A stretch of DNA of 40,253 bases from Clostridiales bacterium (lineage in GTDB: Bacteria > Bacillota > Desulfotomaculia > Desulfotomaculales > VENG01). The stretch lies in assembly GCA_021736985.1 (NCBI GenBank), contig JAIPEW010000026.1:1-40253 (forward strand). The letters are read 5' to 3'. Shown piece by piece: positions 15,026-24,223 of the stretch. The notes beneath the pieces are model-generated. The model ran no database searches. It was not told the DNA's origin and saw only the letters and a list, made by a program, of their open reading frames with translations. Made by a program: the position numbers and the translations under genes. Numbering within the stretch: the first letter of the stretch is position 1; every line of letters starts with the position of its first letter.

Positions 15026-16368
15026 TGCAGAGTAGGACCGGGCTTATATTTTTTCCGGCTTTTGATTGGGCTATTTCAAAAACTCACCCTGAGCGTGAAG
15101 AAAGGCTCTTATATACCCGGGATCAGATTTTTGAGGAAGGTATTATGGATCTTCCCGGGGTTGAGGAATATACCCCCCGGGTGTCCGATTTTCATGATAT
15201 TGCAAGAGTTCACTTTTGTATTCCCTCAGTCCGGAGCCAGGTCACAGAGGCACATCTTATTGCATCAGGAGCTGCTCTGCAGCTGGGTGATGCTGTAATG
15301 TCGGGAGAAATAAAAAATGGTTTTGCCCTGGTACGCCCTCCGGGACATCATGCTATGAAAGTTGTTCACGGCAACAGGGGGTTCTGTAATATTAATAACG
15401 AGGCTATTCTGGTAGATTATTTGCGCAGTAAATACGGGTTAAAAAAGATTGCTATTGTAGATTCTGATGTTCATCACGGGGACGGCACGCAGAATATTTT
15501 TTACCACGATCCCGATGTATTATATATATCTTTTCACCAGGATGGGAGAACCCTTTTTCCTGGAACTGGGTTTACTAACGAGTTAGGGGGCCCGCAGGCC
15601 TATGGTACTACCCTTAATATACCTTTACCTCCCGGGATGTGTGATGAAACAATGGATAATGTGGTTAGCAATCTAGTACTACCTGTACTGGAAGATTTCC
15701 AGCCTGAACTAATTATAAATTCCGCCGGGCAAGATAACCATTACTCAGATCCCCTGGCAAATATGCGGTTTACTTCTAAGGGATACGGTCGATTTACTGA
15801 AAAATTAAAGCCTGATATAGCTGTGTTAGAAGGTGGATACGGGATTGAAGGGGCCCTACCCTATGTAAACCTTGCTATCATATTAGCTTTGACAGGTTTT
15901 GATTATTCATATGTGAGTGAACCTGATTATGATCCGGAGCTGTTTAAAGAAAAAAAAGAAAATGTTAATAATGTACAGCAAACAATAGAGTATATACGTA
16001 AAACCTGGGATAATCGGTACAATATTGATTTAAACAAAATTTTTGGAAGTGAAAAATACTATAAGCGAAGAAAATCTATTTTTTATGATACTGATTTTAT
16101 AAATGAAGAACAAGTTGAAAAAGTAAAAAGATGTACTAATTGTTCCGGATATAATGAAATAGAATCAAAAATCAGGGATGACGTTAAGGTATATTGTGTT
16201 TCAATACCGTTTTATGCTTGTGGTAGTTGCCGTGATCAAGCATATGAAGGTTATTACAGAGCAAAGGCTTTAAAGCAATACGATTATGTTTTTTTACAAG
16301 ATAAATATAATGATGTTTGCTTATATTTCAATAATGAAAGCAGTATTGAAGAGTATACAGAAGGATAG
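15025..16368 (+). CDS. Histone deacetylase-family hydrolase with C-terminal Cys4 motif
   Basis: Encodes 447 residues. Residues 1-~300 are a class II-like deacetylase/acetylpolyamine amidohydrolase fold. The catalytic histidine pair is in RPPGHHAM (H108, H109), zinc ligands are in DSDVHHGDGTQ (D148, H150) and SAGQDNH (D236), and the catalytic tyrosine is in LEGGYG (Y272). The substrate may be an acetylated amine, polyamine or protein lysine; bacterial members act on all of these. Residues ~300-447 are an extension with CTNC (C370, C373) and CGSC (C399, C402), consistent with a zinc ribbon. The ATG overlaps the previous stop, so translation is coupled to the hydantoinase-like gene; mutL follows after 12 nt. 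The deacetylase call is firm; the substrate is not. Confidence 0.87.
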   Translation: MQSRTGLIFFPAFDWAISKTHPEREERLLYTRDQIFEEGIMDLPGVEEYTPRVSDFHDIARVHFCIPSVRSQVTEAHLIASGAALQLGDAVMSGEIKNGFALVRPPGHHAMKVVHGNRGFCNINNEAILVDYLRSKYGLKKIAIVDSDVHHGDGTQNIFYHDPDVLYISFHQDGRTLFPGTGFTNELGGPQAYGTTLNIPLPPGMCDETMDNVVSNLVLPVLEDFQPELIINSAGQDNHYSDPLANMRFTSKGYGRFTEKLKPDIAVLEGGYGIEGALPYVNLAIILALTGFDYSYVSEPDYDPELFKEKKENVNNVQQTIEYIRKTWDNRYNIDLNKIFGSEKYYKRRKSIFYDTDFINEEQVEKVKRCTNCSGYNEIESKIRDDVKVYCVSIPFYACGSCRDQAYEGYYRAKALKQYDYVFLQDKYNDVCLYFNNESSIEEYTEG

Positions 16369-16380
16369 GGGCGTCATTCA

Positions 16381-18228
16381 GTGAACAGAATCGAAGTACT
16401 GGACAATTTTACAGTAGGGCAAATTGCTGCCGGAGAAGTAGTACAAAGGCCGGTATCTGTAGTTAAAGAACTTGTAGAAAATTCTCTTGATGCTGGTGCT
16501 GACCAGGTTGTTATAGAAATAACTGAAGGTGGGAAAAAAGGAATTATAATATCTGACAACGGCATTGGTATCAGGCATGACGATATAAAGCGGGCTTTTT
16601 ATCGTCATGCTACAAGTAAGATTGCATCTGCAGGCGATCTATACCAATTGTCTACTTTAGGTTTCAGGGGAGAAGCTTTGCCCAGTATTGCTGCAGTGTC
16701 AGACTTGATTTTAGTATCCAGATCTCCGTCTGAGCAAGCAGGCCAAAAAATACATTTAAAAGGTGGAGACATTATATCTGTAAAGGCAGCAGGCTGCCCG
16801 CCTGGCACCTCAGTTTCTGCGACTGACCTGTTTTTCAATACTCCGGCCAGACGTAAGCATTTAAAGTCAACGGGGACTGAATCCAGCCTGGTAGCAGATA
16901 TTGTTCAGCGTATGTCGCTTGCCCGCCCCGAAGTACGTTTTGTATTTAAAAACAATGATCGTGTAGTTTTCCGATCACCGGGAAGCGGGAAGTTAATAGA
17001 TGCTGTATCTTCTGTATATAATGTAGAACTAGCAAAATATATGGTAGAAGTAGATGAGCAAAATGATATTTTATATGCTGAAGGTTTACTGGGTAAACCT
17101 TCATTTAACCGTAAGACACGTTCTCATATATATTTAATAATCAATGGTCGTTATGTGAGGAATAAAGCTATATACCAGGCTGTAGATGAAGCATATAGTG
17201 GATTAATTCTTTCCGGGCGGCACCCGGTAGCAGTTATTAGTTTACAGTTAAACCCTGCACTGCTGGATGTTAATATACACCCGGCTAAGATGGAAATTAA
17301 AATTGACAAAGAAAATGAAATTGCAGATTTATTAAAATGTTCTATTCGAGAAAAATTAAAAAACACTTTATTAATCCCTACTTATAAAAGTTATAAGAGT
17401 AATAATACATCTAAAAAAGAAGATATAAATGAGAGCAATAATATAACAAGCATAATTAATGAAAATCAAAAAAAATTAAATATAAATAATAAAGATGATA
17501 ATTTTATTAAAATAAAACAAGATGATACTATTTATAACTTATCGCAGGATAACTTAATGCATGAAAAAGAATCTGAGCAAACTGGTAACAAAATAACAAA
17601 TAATATAGATAATAATTATGAAGAATATAAAAATGATTATAATCAACAAATTAAGTTGCCTTATTTACAAGTAATAGGACAGTTATTACCGACATATATT
17701 GTTGCTGGTGGACCGGATGGATTATATATTATTGATCAACATGCGGCACATGAAAGAATTATGTACGAAAAACTTTTAAATACTGAACATGAAAACAATG
17801 TTCAATGGCTTTTAACCCCGGTACCTTTAGAATTAAGTTACAGCACTTCTGTTTTTATACAAGATAATATTTTAAAGTTTAAACAAATGGGTTTTATAAT
17901 AGAGGAATTTGGAGAAGAGACATATATTATACGGGCTGTGCCTGCACATCTTTCTACAAATGAAGGGATTATACAATTTACTGATTTAATAGAAGAAATT
18001 GCGGCAGCAGAAAATAATCGCGAAAATACTTTTTGGGACAAATTTATTACTAGTTTATCGTGTAGAGCTGCTGTAAAATCAGGTGAAATACTATCAAATG
18101 AAGTTATGAACAACCTGGTGAATCACCTTTCTATGGCAGAAGAACCGTATACTTGTCCACACGGAAGACCTACCCTGGTAAAAATTACAGAAAATGAGCT
18201 ACTGCAAATGTTCAAAAGAACAAATTAA
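16381..18228 (+). CDS. DNA mismatch repair protein MutL
   Basis: Encodes 615 residues from GTG 16381, with AGGGG 9 nt upstream. The N-terminal GHKL ATPase is intact: ELVENSLDAGA, DNGIGI, RHATSKI and GFRGEALPSIAAVS. The C-terminal domain has the endonuclease metal motif DQHAAHERIMYE at residues 452-463, and ends with SCRAAVKSGE and CPHGRP, so this is the nicking type of MutL found in bacteria without MutH. The linker (about residues 335-425) is extremely rich in Asn, Lys and Ile, and the DNA there is almost pure A/T. It is co-transcribed with mutS and the two intervening genes, and the RsmJ-like gene follows 18 nt later. Confidence 0.96.
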   Translation: MNRIEVLDNFTVGQIAAGEVVQRPVSVVKELVENSLDAGADQVVIEITEGGKKGIIISDNGIGIRHDDIKRAFYRHATSKIASAGDLYQLSTLGFRGEALPSIAAVSDLILVSRSPSEQAGQKIHLKGGDIISVKAAGCPPGTSVSATDLFFNTPARRKHLKSTGTESSLVADIVQRMSLARPEVRFVFKNNDRVVFRSPGSGKLIDAVSSVYNVELAKYMVEVDEQNDILYAEGLLGKPSFNRKTRSHIYLIINGRYVRNKAIYQAVDEAYSGLILSGRHPVAVISLQLNPALLDVNIHPAKMEIKIDKENEIADLLKCSIREKLKNTLLIPTYKSYKSNNTSKKEDINESNNITSIINENQKKLNINNKDDNFIKIKQDDTIYNLSQDNLMHEKESEQTGNKITNNIDNNYEEYKNDYNQQIKLPYLQVIGQLLPTYIVAGGPDGLYIIDQHAAHERIMYEKLLNTEHENNVQWLLTPVPLELSYSTSVFIQDNILKFKQMGFIIEEFGEETYIIRAVPAHLSTNEGIIQFTDLIEEIAAAENNRENTFWDKFITSLSCRAAVKSGEILSNEVMNNLVNHLSMAEEPYTCPHGRPTLVKITENELLQMFKRTN

Positions 18229-18246
18229 AGTGAAGCAGGTATATAT

Positions 18247-19065
18247 ATGGTAGAATATTTAAATTCGTATATAATAACGACCTCATTTAATCCGACTGTA
18301 AAGCAAGTAAAGAGAGCTTTAGAGATAGCAGGTGAAACTGGTAAACTATACGTAGAAAGAGAAAAATATTCTCTAAAAAAATTATTTTTTATGTATAATG
18401 TTGATAAAGCAATTATAGTATCTAAAAATAAAATCTCTTGTTATCATAATTCAGGTGAATTTTTTTTCCACCCGGATAAAAGTAAACTGCGTATAAAACA
18501 GATCGATACTGGGAAAAATGACCAAATGATTGAAGCGATGAATGTTTGTGCCGGTGATACAGTTTTAGATTGTACGCTGGGGTTAGCTACGGATGCCATA
18601 GTAGCCAGCTACATGGTTGGAGATCAAGGTAAGGTAGTAGGAATTGAGAAATCACCAATAATTGCTGTATTAACTAAGATTGGTTTGAATAATTATAATG
18701 ATAAAAATAAGCAGCTTACTGAATTTATGCAAAGGATAGAAGTGGTGCATGGTGATTGCGAACAGTATCTTGATAATGCAAAGCCCGGTTCATTCGATGT
18801 AGTGTATTTTGATCCCATGTTTAGAAGTCCGGTAAATAATATGCAGCATCCCTTGGATAGTTTGAGACCGCTTGCTGAGAAGAAGCCTCTGGACAAAAGT
18901 ATAATAAATAAGGCGTTAAAAGTAGCAAAAAACAGGGTTGTTATGAAGGAATCAAGGCGCAGCAAGGAATTTGGTAGGTTGGGTGCCAATGTGATTACAG
19001 GCGGAAAATATTCTCCAATTGCTTATGGTGTATGGCGAAAAGAAAAGGTGTTTACTAATGGTTAA
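18247..19065 (+). CDS. Class I SAM-dependent methyltransferase, RsmJ-like
   Basis: Encodes 272 residues. After an N-terminal ~85-residue part, the Rossmann core shows VLDCTLGLATDAIVAS (SAM-binding motif I, ~107-122), VVGIEKSP (acidic loop, ~133-140), VVHGDCEQYL and the catalytic-type VVYFDPMFRSP (~186-196). DPMF is typical of RsmJ/DUF548, which makes m2G1516 in 16S rRNA; the order mutL-methyltransferase-miaA occurs in other Clostridia. No substrate can be proven from sequence. A weak ribosome site (GAAGCAGG) precedes the ATG. Its end overlaps the miaA start by 8 nt, implying coupling. Confidence 0.8.
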   Translation: MVEYLNSYIITTSFNPTVKQVKRALEIAGETGKLYVEREKYSLKKLFFMYNVDKAIIVSKNKISCYHNSGEFFFHPDKSKLRIKQIDTGKNDQMIEAMNVCAGDTVLDCTLGLATDAIVASYMVGDQGKVVGIEKSPIIAVLTKIGLNNYNDKNKQLTEFMQRIEVVHGDCEQYLDNAKPGSFDVVYFDPMFRSPVNNMQHPLDSLRPLAEKKPLDKSIINKALKVAKNRVVMKESRRSKEFGRLGANVITGGKYSPIAYGVWRKEKVFTNG

Positions 19066-20014
19066 AAAAGATACACCACTATTGGTAATAGTAGGACCAA
19101 CTGCTGCAGGTAAGACAGCAGTTGCAGTTGAAATAGCGCTAAAAATCGGTGGAGAAATTATTTCTGCAGATTCTATGTCAGTGTATAAGTATATGAATAT
19201 TGGTACCGCAAAACCTGTTGATTGCGAGAAAAAAAATGTAAGACATCACTTAATTGATGTGGTTTATCCTGATAAAGAATTTAGCGTTGCATTATTTAAG
19301 TCACTTGCAGAAAATGCAATTAAGGAAATACAAGATAGAGAACGATTGCCTATAATGGCAGGGGGAACAGGGTTATTTATACATGCAGTGTTATATGGTT
19401 TTCAATTTGGCGAAGTAGGTATAGATTATAAATTGAGGGAAAGTTTAAAGAACTATGCCTGCAAATACGGGAATGAGGCATTACATAATAGTCTTCTAAA
19501 AGTAGATTTTCAGACTGCTCAAAAGCTTCACCCTAATGATCAAAAACGAATTATAAGAGCTTTAGAAATATATGAAAAAACAGGAAAGCCAATGTCTTCA
19601 AGTATTCAAAGAAATAATAAACCTGCATATAATGCTTATACGATTGGTTTATATATGTCGCGTGAAAAACTTTATGAAAAAATTAACAAAAGAGTAGATA
19701 ATATGCTTGAAGAAGGTCTTGTACAAGAAGTTAAAAATTTATTATCAAGAGGTTATGACAGCAGTATGGTATCTATGCAGGGGCTGGGGTACAAAGAAAT
19801 TATTTCATATCTCAAGGGTGAAGTAGAATATGAAGAAGCAATTTGTTTGTTAAAAAGAAATACCAGGAGATTTGCTAAAAGACAGTTGACCTGGTTTAGA
19901 CGAGATGAACGTATCAAGTGGTTTAATATTGAAGATTTTAATTATCCCGGAGAGGTAGCAGAGGAAATTGTAAAAGTAGCAGGAGGAGATAAAGAATATA
20001 TGTCGAACCTGTGA
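19058..20014 (+). CDS. tRNA dimethylallyltransferase MiaA
   Basis: Transfers the dimethylallyl group from DMAPP to A37 of UNN-decoding tRNAs, providing the substrate for MiaB. Encodes 318 residues. Visible motifs: P-loop VGPTAAGKT (12-20), the DSMSVYKYMNIGTAKP substrate loop, HHLIDVV, MAGGTGLFIHAVLYG, and the C-terminal QGLGYKEIISYL...KRNTRRFAKRQLTWFRRD. ATG 19058 lies 7 nt after AAAAGGTG; upstream in-frame TTG 19019 lies inside the preceding gene. It is followed by hfq after 42 nt, the same order as in Bacillus and Escherichia. Confidence 0.96.
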   Translation: MVKKDTPLLVIVGPTAAGKTAVAVEIALKIGGEIISADSMSVYKYMNIGTAKPVDCEKKNVRHHLIDVVYPDKEFSVALFKSLAENAIKEIQDRERLPIMAGGTGLFIHAVLYGFQFGEVGIDYKLRESLKNYACKYGNEALHNSLLKVDFQTAQKLHPNDQKRIIRALEIYEKTGKPMSSSIQRNNKPAYNAYTIGLYMSREKLYEKINKRVDNMLEEGLVQEVKNLLSRGYDSSMVSMQGLGYKEIISYLKGEVEYEEAICLLKRNTRRFAKRQLTWFRRDERIKWFNIEDFNYPGEVAEEIVKVAGGDKEYMSNL

Positions 20015-20056
20015 ATAATCACATATAATGAAAAATATTCCAACGGAGGGACTATA

Positions 20057-20305
20057 ATGTCAAAGCCGCAAATTAATTTGCAAGATGCTTTTCTAAATCA
20101 AGTTAGGAAAGAAAATATTTCTGTTACAATTTATTTGGTGAATGGTTTTCAATTAAGGGGAATGGTACGGGGTTTTGATAATTTTACCGTTATTTTAGAG
20201 AGTGAAAATAAGCAAATGATGGTTTATAAACACGCAATTTCTACTGTTAGCCCGGTAAAGCCAGTTAATACTTCTTTTTCAGAAGTAAAACCGGATAACC
20301 AGTAA
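20057..20305 (+). CDS. RNA chaperone Hfq
   Basis: Encodes 82 residues. The Sm1 motif region ([28 protein letters not shown]) and the Sm2 motif ([13 protein letters not shown]) are complete, including the YKHAIS signature of the RNA-binding proximal face. Members form homohexameric rings that bind sRNAs and mRNAs. The ~15-residue C-terminal tail is short, as in Firmicutes. GGAGGG is placed well before the ATG. The gene closes the miaA-hfq unit at a hairpin. Confidence 0.96.
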   Translation: MSKPQINLQDAFLNQVRKENISVTIYLVNGFQLRGMVRGFDNFTVILESENKQMMVYKHAISTVSPVKPVNTSFSEVKPDNQ

Positions 20306-20308
20306 AAG

Positions 20309-20340
20309 GAAGCGGTCTCTCTGTTGGGGGACCTTCTTTT
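20309..20340 (+). terminator. Terminator after hfq
   Basis: GAA plus GGTC (20309-20317, 2-nt bulge) pairs with GACC plus TTC (20330-20336), and TTTTT follows (20337-20341). It is an imperfect but terminator-like hairpin. Confidence 0.6.
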
Positions 20341-20354
20341 TAGGTAAAAAATAT

Positions 20355-20395
20355 CCTCACCTGTCGTATAATAATATTAACATAATACGGTGAGG
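20355..20395 (+). promoter_or_regulatory. spoVK promoter inside a long dyad
   Basis: TATAAT (20367-20372) is the likely -10 box; no good -35 is visible. It lies inside a dyad: CCTCACC (20355-20361) with GGTGAGG (20389-20395), extended inside by GTAT (20366-20369) and ATAC (20385-20388). The right arm contains the ribosome site of spoVK. Confidence 0.45.
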
Positions 20396-20400
20396 TGATT

Positions 20401-21345
20401 ATGTTGGTTGGATTTCGCTGGGGAAGTAACTCTATTAACCGGGATTCAGCCCGGGATAATAGTTATAAAAAAAATAAAAACGGCAGTAATTCATTAATTA
20501 CAAATAATAGTAATGCAGATGCTTGTTTTAGTGTAGAAGATGAAAAAAAAGAATTGTATGATCTAATAGGTTTGAAAAATGTAAAAGACAATATAGAAGA
20601 AATCTGTGCATTTTTAGAAATTCAAAATAAACGAAAAAATCAGAACCTGGCTGCAGAATCACAAGTGCTCCATATGATTTTTAAAGGTAATCCCGGTACT
20701 GGAAAAACAACTGTGGCAAGAATATTAGCACGTATACTTTATAAATTAGAAATATTATCTAAAGGACATACATTGGAGGTAGAGAGGGCAGACCTGGTTG
20801 GTGAATATATCGGCCATACTGCTCACAAAACAAGAGAGCAAATAAAAAAAGCTGTAGGAGGTGTGTTGTTTATTGATGAGGCCTATTCACTGGCCAGGGG
20901 AGGCTATAAGGATTTTGGAAAGGAATCTATAGATACCCTTGTTAAGGGAATGGAAGAACATAAGGATAGTTTGGTGTTGATTTTAGCCGGTTACCGTGAT
21001 GAAATGGAGACCTTTTTAGAAAGTAACCCCGGGCTGCGTTCACGTTTTCCCGTACAGATTGATTTTCCTGATTATAATACCAGTGAACTATTGAAAATTG
21101 CTGACTTTATGATGGAAAAAAAACAATATTACCTGGAAAATGGCGGCAGGGAAGAACTTGGTCAAGTTATAGAAGTAGAGTCAACAAAACACAGGCATAG
21201 TGGAAATGCAAGGTTAGTTAGAAATATTATAGAGCGTGCTATGCGATTACAGGCAGTGCGTTTAACTAAAAAGTCGCATGTTACCAGGGAAGAACTTATG
21301 AAAATTACAAGAAGAGATATTGCAAGTGCTAGGAATACTTGTTAA
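20401..21345 (+). CDS. AAA ATPase, SpoVK/CbbX type
   Basis: Encodes 314 residues. After a ~45-residue Asn/Ser-rich N-terminus, the AAA module has 'DLIGLKNVKDNIEEI', Walker A KGNPGTGKTT (~98-107), a pore-loop-like VGEYIGHT (~138-145), Walker B GGVLFIDEAYSLARGG (~159-174), LAGYRDEM, and NPGLRSRFP with the arginine finger. This is the family of sporulation protein SpoVK and Rubisco activase CbbX. Position after hfq and before a ynbB-like gene matches Bacillus spoVK, so a role in sporulation is the best inference. ATG 20401 follows GGTGAGGTG closely; TTG 20404 has better spacing and is an equal candidate. The ribosome site falls in a dyad arm, so translation could be controlled there. Confidence 0.87.
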   Translation: MLVGFRWGSNSINRDSARDNSYKKNKNGSNSLITNNSNADACFSVEDEKKELYDLIGLKNVKDNIEEICAFLEIQNKRKNQNLAAESQVLHMIFKGNPGTGKTTVARILARILYKLEILSKGHTLEVERADLVGEYIGHTAHKTREQIKKAVGGVLFIDEAYSLARGGYKDFGKESIDTLVKGMEEHKDSLVLILAGYRDEMETFLESNPGLRSRFPVQIDFPDYNTSELLKIADFMMEKKQYYLENGGREELGQVIEVESTKHRHSGNARLVRNIIERAMRLQAVRLTKKSHVTREELMKITRRDIASARNTC

Positions 21346-21376
21346 CTATATTACTTGTTACTATATGGAGGAAGAG

Positions 21377-22636
21377 ATGAAATCTATTGATCCTTATAAT
21401 ATTAACCAGTTAGTACAAGAAGCAGAAGATGATGTTAAATCTTGTTTTGATAAATTAGAAAAGATTTCTTTACATAATCAAAAAAGGGTATTAGATGCTT
21501 TTAGAAAATACAAAGTATCGGATTTTCATTTGAAAAGTTCAACTGGATACGGGTACAATGATACCGGTAGAGATACACTGGAAAATATCTATGCAGAAGT
21601 ATTCGGAACTGAGTCTGCCCTGGTTAGAGGACAGATATCCAGTGGGACTCATGCAATTTCCTTGTGCCTTTTTGGTATTTTACGTCCAGGAAACAGGTTA
21701 TTATCTGTAAGCGGTGCTCCTTATGATACGTTGAGAAAAGTTATAGGTGTTAATGGTAAGACAAAAGGTTCTATTATTGACTGGGGTGTTAAGTATGAGC
21801 AGGTAGATGTAAAAAAAGATGGGAATCTTGATTGGGAAAATATTGAACATGCATTAGAAACCCCAGTTGATATGGTAATGCTTCAGAGATCAAAGGGGTA
21901 CAGTTTGCGCGAACCGCTTGATGTAAAAACAATCAGGAAGATAGTAAACCTGGTAAAAAGAAAACAACCCGAGGCTGTAGTTTTTGTTGATAATTGTTAC
22001 GGTGAATTTGTTGAAGAAATTGAACCTTCCATGGCTGGTGCTGATTTAATTGCAGGTTCATTAATAAAGAATCCTGGAGGTGGATTGGCACCGACGGGAG
22101 GATATGTTGCCGGGAGAAGTGACTTAGTGGAAATGTGTGCTGCACGATTAACTGCGCCTGGAATTGGTGGAGAGGTTGGAGCTTCACTGGGATGGCAGCA
22201 CATGTTTTTTCAAGGTTTTTTTCTCGCCCCTTCTATAGTGATGCAAGCTTTGAAGGGTGCTGTTCTGGCTTCACGCTTATTTGAAAAACTTGGATATAAA
22301 GTTTTTCCTTTATATAACGAATCTCGTACGGATATTGTACAAGCTATAATTACAGGATCATCTAAAGAACTTATAGCGTTATGCCAGGCGGTACAGAGTG
22401 TTTCACCAGTAGATAGTTATGTTTTGCCTGAACCATGGGATATGCCTGGTTATGAGGATGATGTTATTATGGCAGCAGGGACTTTTATTCAAGGTGCTTC
22501 ATTAGAGCTGACTGCTGATGGTCCCATGAGATACCCATATGTTGCTTATTTTCAAGGAGGGTTAACATTTGAGCATGCAAAAATTGCTGTATTGGAAGCT
22601 GCTCAAAAGGTAATTGAAACAAGGAGCTCGTTATGA
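21377..22636 (+). CDS. Methionine gamma-lyase family PLP enzyme (YnbB-like)
   Basis: Encodes 419 residues of the PF06838 family, historically called aluminium resistance protein. It is a fold-type I PLP enzyme. The N-terminal part has 'HLKSSTGYGYNDTGRDTLENIYAEVFGTE' and 'VRGQISSGTHAI', typical of the family; the PLP lysine is probably in AGSLIKNPGGGLAPTGGY. The physiological substrate is uncertain. ATG 21377 follows GGAGGAAGAG; upstream in-frame starts lie in the short gap and lack a site. In Bacillus the homologue ynbB sits near spoVK, glnR and glnA, so gene order is partly conserved. The stop overlaps the LysR start as ATGA. Confidence 0.9.
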   Translation: MKSIDPYNINQLVQEAEDDVKSCFDKLEKISLHNQKRVLDAFRKYKVSDFHLKSSTGYGYNDTGRDTLENIYAEVFGTESALVRGQISSGTHAISLCLFGILRPGNRLLSVSGAPYDTLRKVIGVNGKTKGSIIDWGVKYEQVDVKKDGNLDWENIEHALETPVDMVMLQRSKGYSLREPLDVKTIRKIVNLVKRKQPEAVVFVDNCYGEFVEEIEPSMAGADLIAGSLIKNPGGGLAPTGGYVAGRSDLVEMCAARLTAPGIGGEVGASLGWQHMFFQGFFLAPSIVMQALKGAVLASRLFEKLGYKVFPLYNESRTDIVQAIITGSSKELIALCQAVQSVSPVDSYVLPEPWDMPGYEDDVIMAAGTFIQGASLELTADGPMRYPYVAYFQGGLTFEHAKIAVLEAAQKVIETRSSL

Positions 22637-23541
22637 ATTTAAACCAGATAGAAACATTTCTTTGGGTGGCAGAGCTCAACAGTTTTACTGCAGCTGCCAG
22701 GCAATTATTTATGAGTCAGCCGGCTATAAGCTTTCAAATTAAAGCTATAGAGGATGAATTACATGTTTCATTATTTAAAAGGCATGATAAAAAGGTAACG
22801 TTAACCGAGGCTGGGAGTCTCTTTTACAAAGAAGCAAAAGAAATAATTGAGCATTACTACAAAATCACTGAAGGAATTAATAATATTAAAGGTCTTAAAA
22901 AAGGAAAACTCAACCTGGGTGCAAGTACAATACCAGGAGAGTATGTTTTACCTCATTTTATAGGTAGGTTTAAGAAGATTTATCCTGATATAGAAATAAG
23001 TTTAAAAATAGGTGACAGCGGAAACGTGATAAACTGGATAAAAAAGAAGGAAGTTGCGCTGGGCATAACTGGGGCAAAGGTGTATTCTGAAGGAATTGAG
23101 TGTCAGCCATGGATATATGATAAGCTTGTTTTGATTGCTCCGTTTGATTTTCAGCCCGGAGGGAAGGATAATGTATCATTAGAAGAATTAATTACATATC
23201 CTTTCATCGTTCGTGAAAAGAATTCCGGTACAAGAAAAACACAGGAAAAAATACTAGAAGAAAAAGGTTTGTATCTTGATAACCTTAATGTTTATATGGA
23301 GTTAGGCAGTACCAGGTCAGTTCTTACTGCAGTAGAAGCTGGACTTGGTGTAAGTTTTATATCAAGTTGGGCTGCAAGGGATTCGCGGGCCCTTGGAAAT
23401 ATAATTATTTTAAATGTACCAGAGCTTAACCTGGAAAGAAAACTTTACTTGGTGCGCAATACCCTTGCGTTGGGAGGCGGGTTTGCTGCATCAGTCTTCA
23501 TGGAATATTTAGAGGAAAATGACAAATTTATGGAAAGTTAG
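22633..23541 (+). CDS. LysR-family transcriptional regulator
   Basis: Encodes 302 residues. The N-terminal winged HTH is textbook: NQIETFLWVAELNSFTAAARQLFMSQPAISFQIKAIEDEL (listed here in two parts, residues ~4-20 and ~21-45), followed by LFKRHDKKVTLTEAG. The C-terminal periplasmic-binding-like domain (about 88-295) contains GASTIPGEYVLP, typical of the CysL/CysB-type subgroup that senses sulfur or related small metabolites. It overlaps the previous gene by 4 nt, so it is translated with it and may control or sense its pathway. Its stop touches the lexA stop on the other strand, with no terminator between. Confidence 0.92.
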   Translation: MNLNQIETFLWVAELNSFTAAARQLFMSQPAISFQIKAIEDELHVSLFKRHDKKVTLTEAGSLFYKEAKEIIEHYYKITEGINNIKGLKKGKLNLGASTIPGEYVLPHFIGRFKKIYPDIEISLKIGDSGNVINWIKKKEVALGITGAKVYSEGIECQPWIYDKLVLIAPFDFQPGGKDNVSLEELITYPFIVREKNSGTRKTQEKILEEKGLYLDNLNVYMELGSTRSVLTAVEAGLGVSFISSWAARDSRALGNIIILNVPELNLERKLYLVRNTLALGGGFAASVFMEYLEENDKFMES

Positions 23542-24156
23542 TTATACTTTTCGTATAAGCCCGGTCACTTTTCCCAGAATTTTAGCATCACGCGTTATTA
23601 TTGGTGACATAAATTGATTTTCAGGCTGTAGTTTTATGTGATTACTTTCTTTAAAAAATCTCTTCACTGTAGCTTCTTCTTCCAACAGTGCTACGACTAT
23701 GTCCCCGTTTTCTGCACTTGATTGTTTCCTTACTACTACCCAATCACCATCAAATATTCCTGCTTCTATCATGCTTTCACCTTTTATGGAAAGCATAAAA
23801 AACTCACCCTCGCCAGTGAAGTCGTAAGGCAGTGGAAAATATCCTTCTGTGTTTTCAACTGCAAGCAAAGGCTGCCCCGCGGCAACATCTCCAACAATAG
23901 GAATCCAATTATGGTTTGGCAATAAATTATCTTGATATTTATTTTTTGTTACTTCAATAGCCCTGGGTTTAGTAGCATCTCTTCGTATTTTACCTTTATC
24001 CTCCAGTCTTTTTAAGTAGCTATGTACCGTGGAGCTCGATTTTAACCCTACCTTTTCTCCAATTTCTCTAACTGAAGGAGGGTAACCGTTATTTTGTATG
24101 GATGTTTTTATAACATTCAAAATCGTTTCTTCACGTTCTGTAAGTGTTGTAGACAT
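23542..24156 (-). CDS. LexA SOS repressor
   Basis: Encodes 204 residues. The winged HTH occupies residues 1-~70, including [20 protein letters not shown]. The self-cleavage site is A93-G94 in VAAGQP, and the peptidase dyad is S128 (KGESM) with K165 (ATVKRF). It represses DNA-damage genes until RecA filaments trigger autocleavage. I chose the ATG at 24156-24154; the in-frame GTG three codons upstream sits only 2 nt from the ribosome site. An SOS box about 55-67 bp upstream indicates autoregulation. In Bacilli lexA lies near the same neighbours. It is convergent with the LysR gene with zero intergenic bases. Confidence 0.96.
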   Translation of the reverse strand: MSTTLTEREETILNVIKTSIQNNGYPPSVREIGEKVGLKSSSTVHSYLKRLEDKGKIRRDATKPRAIEVTKNKYQDNLLPNHNWIPIVGDVAAGQPLLAVENTEGYFPLPYDFTGEGEFFMLSIKGESMIEAGIFDGDWVVVRKQSSAENGDIVVALLEEEATVKRFFKESNHIKLQPENQFMSPIITRDAKILGKVTGLIRKV

Positions 24157-24209
24157 AAAAAACACTACCTCTCTTTTTTTTTAATTATAGCATAAAATCT
24201 TGCAATCTT

Positions 24210-24223
24210 AAAACATGTGTTCG
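24210..24223 (-). promoter_or_regulatory. LexA-binding SOS box
   Basis: On the minus strand the site reads CGAACACATGTTTT. It matches the Gram-positive SOS box CGAAC-N4-GTTYG-like consensus in both half-sites except the last base. It lies upstream of lexA and within the divergent promoter region of the PAS regulator at 24338. Confidence 0.8.

Noticed and set aside
15010-15027. Nine-G tract at the hydantoinase/deacetylase junction as a phase-variable switch
   Set aside because: Shifting the frame by one or two bases meets stops within a few codons (TAA at 15019-15021 in the deacetylase frame), so no fusion or on/off switch results. The tract is better read as a ribosome site for the next gene.
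17340-17650. Very AT-rich block in mutL as foreign DNA or a decayed insert
   Set aside because: The frame is open throughout and the block coincides with the flexible linker between the two MutL domains, which is typically low-complexity in AT-rich genomes.
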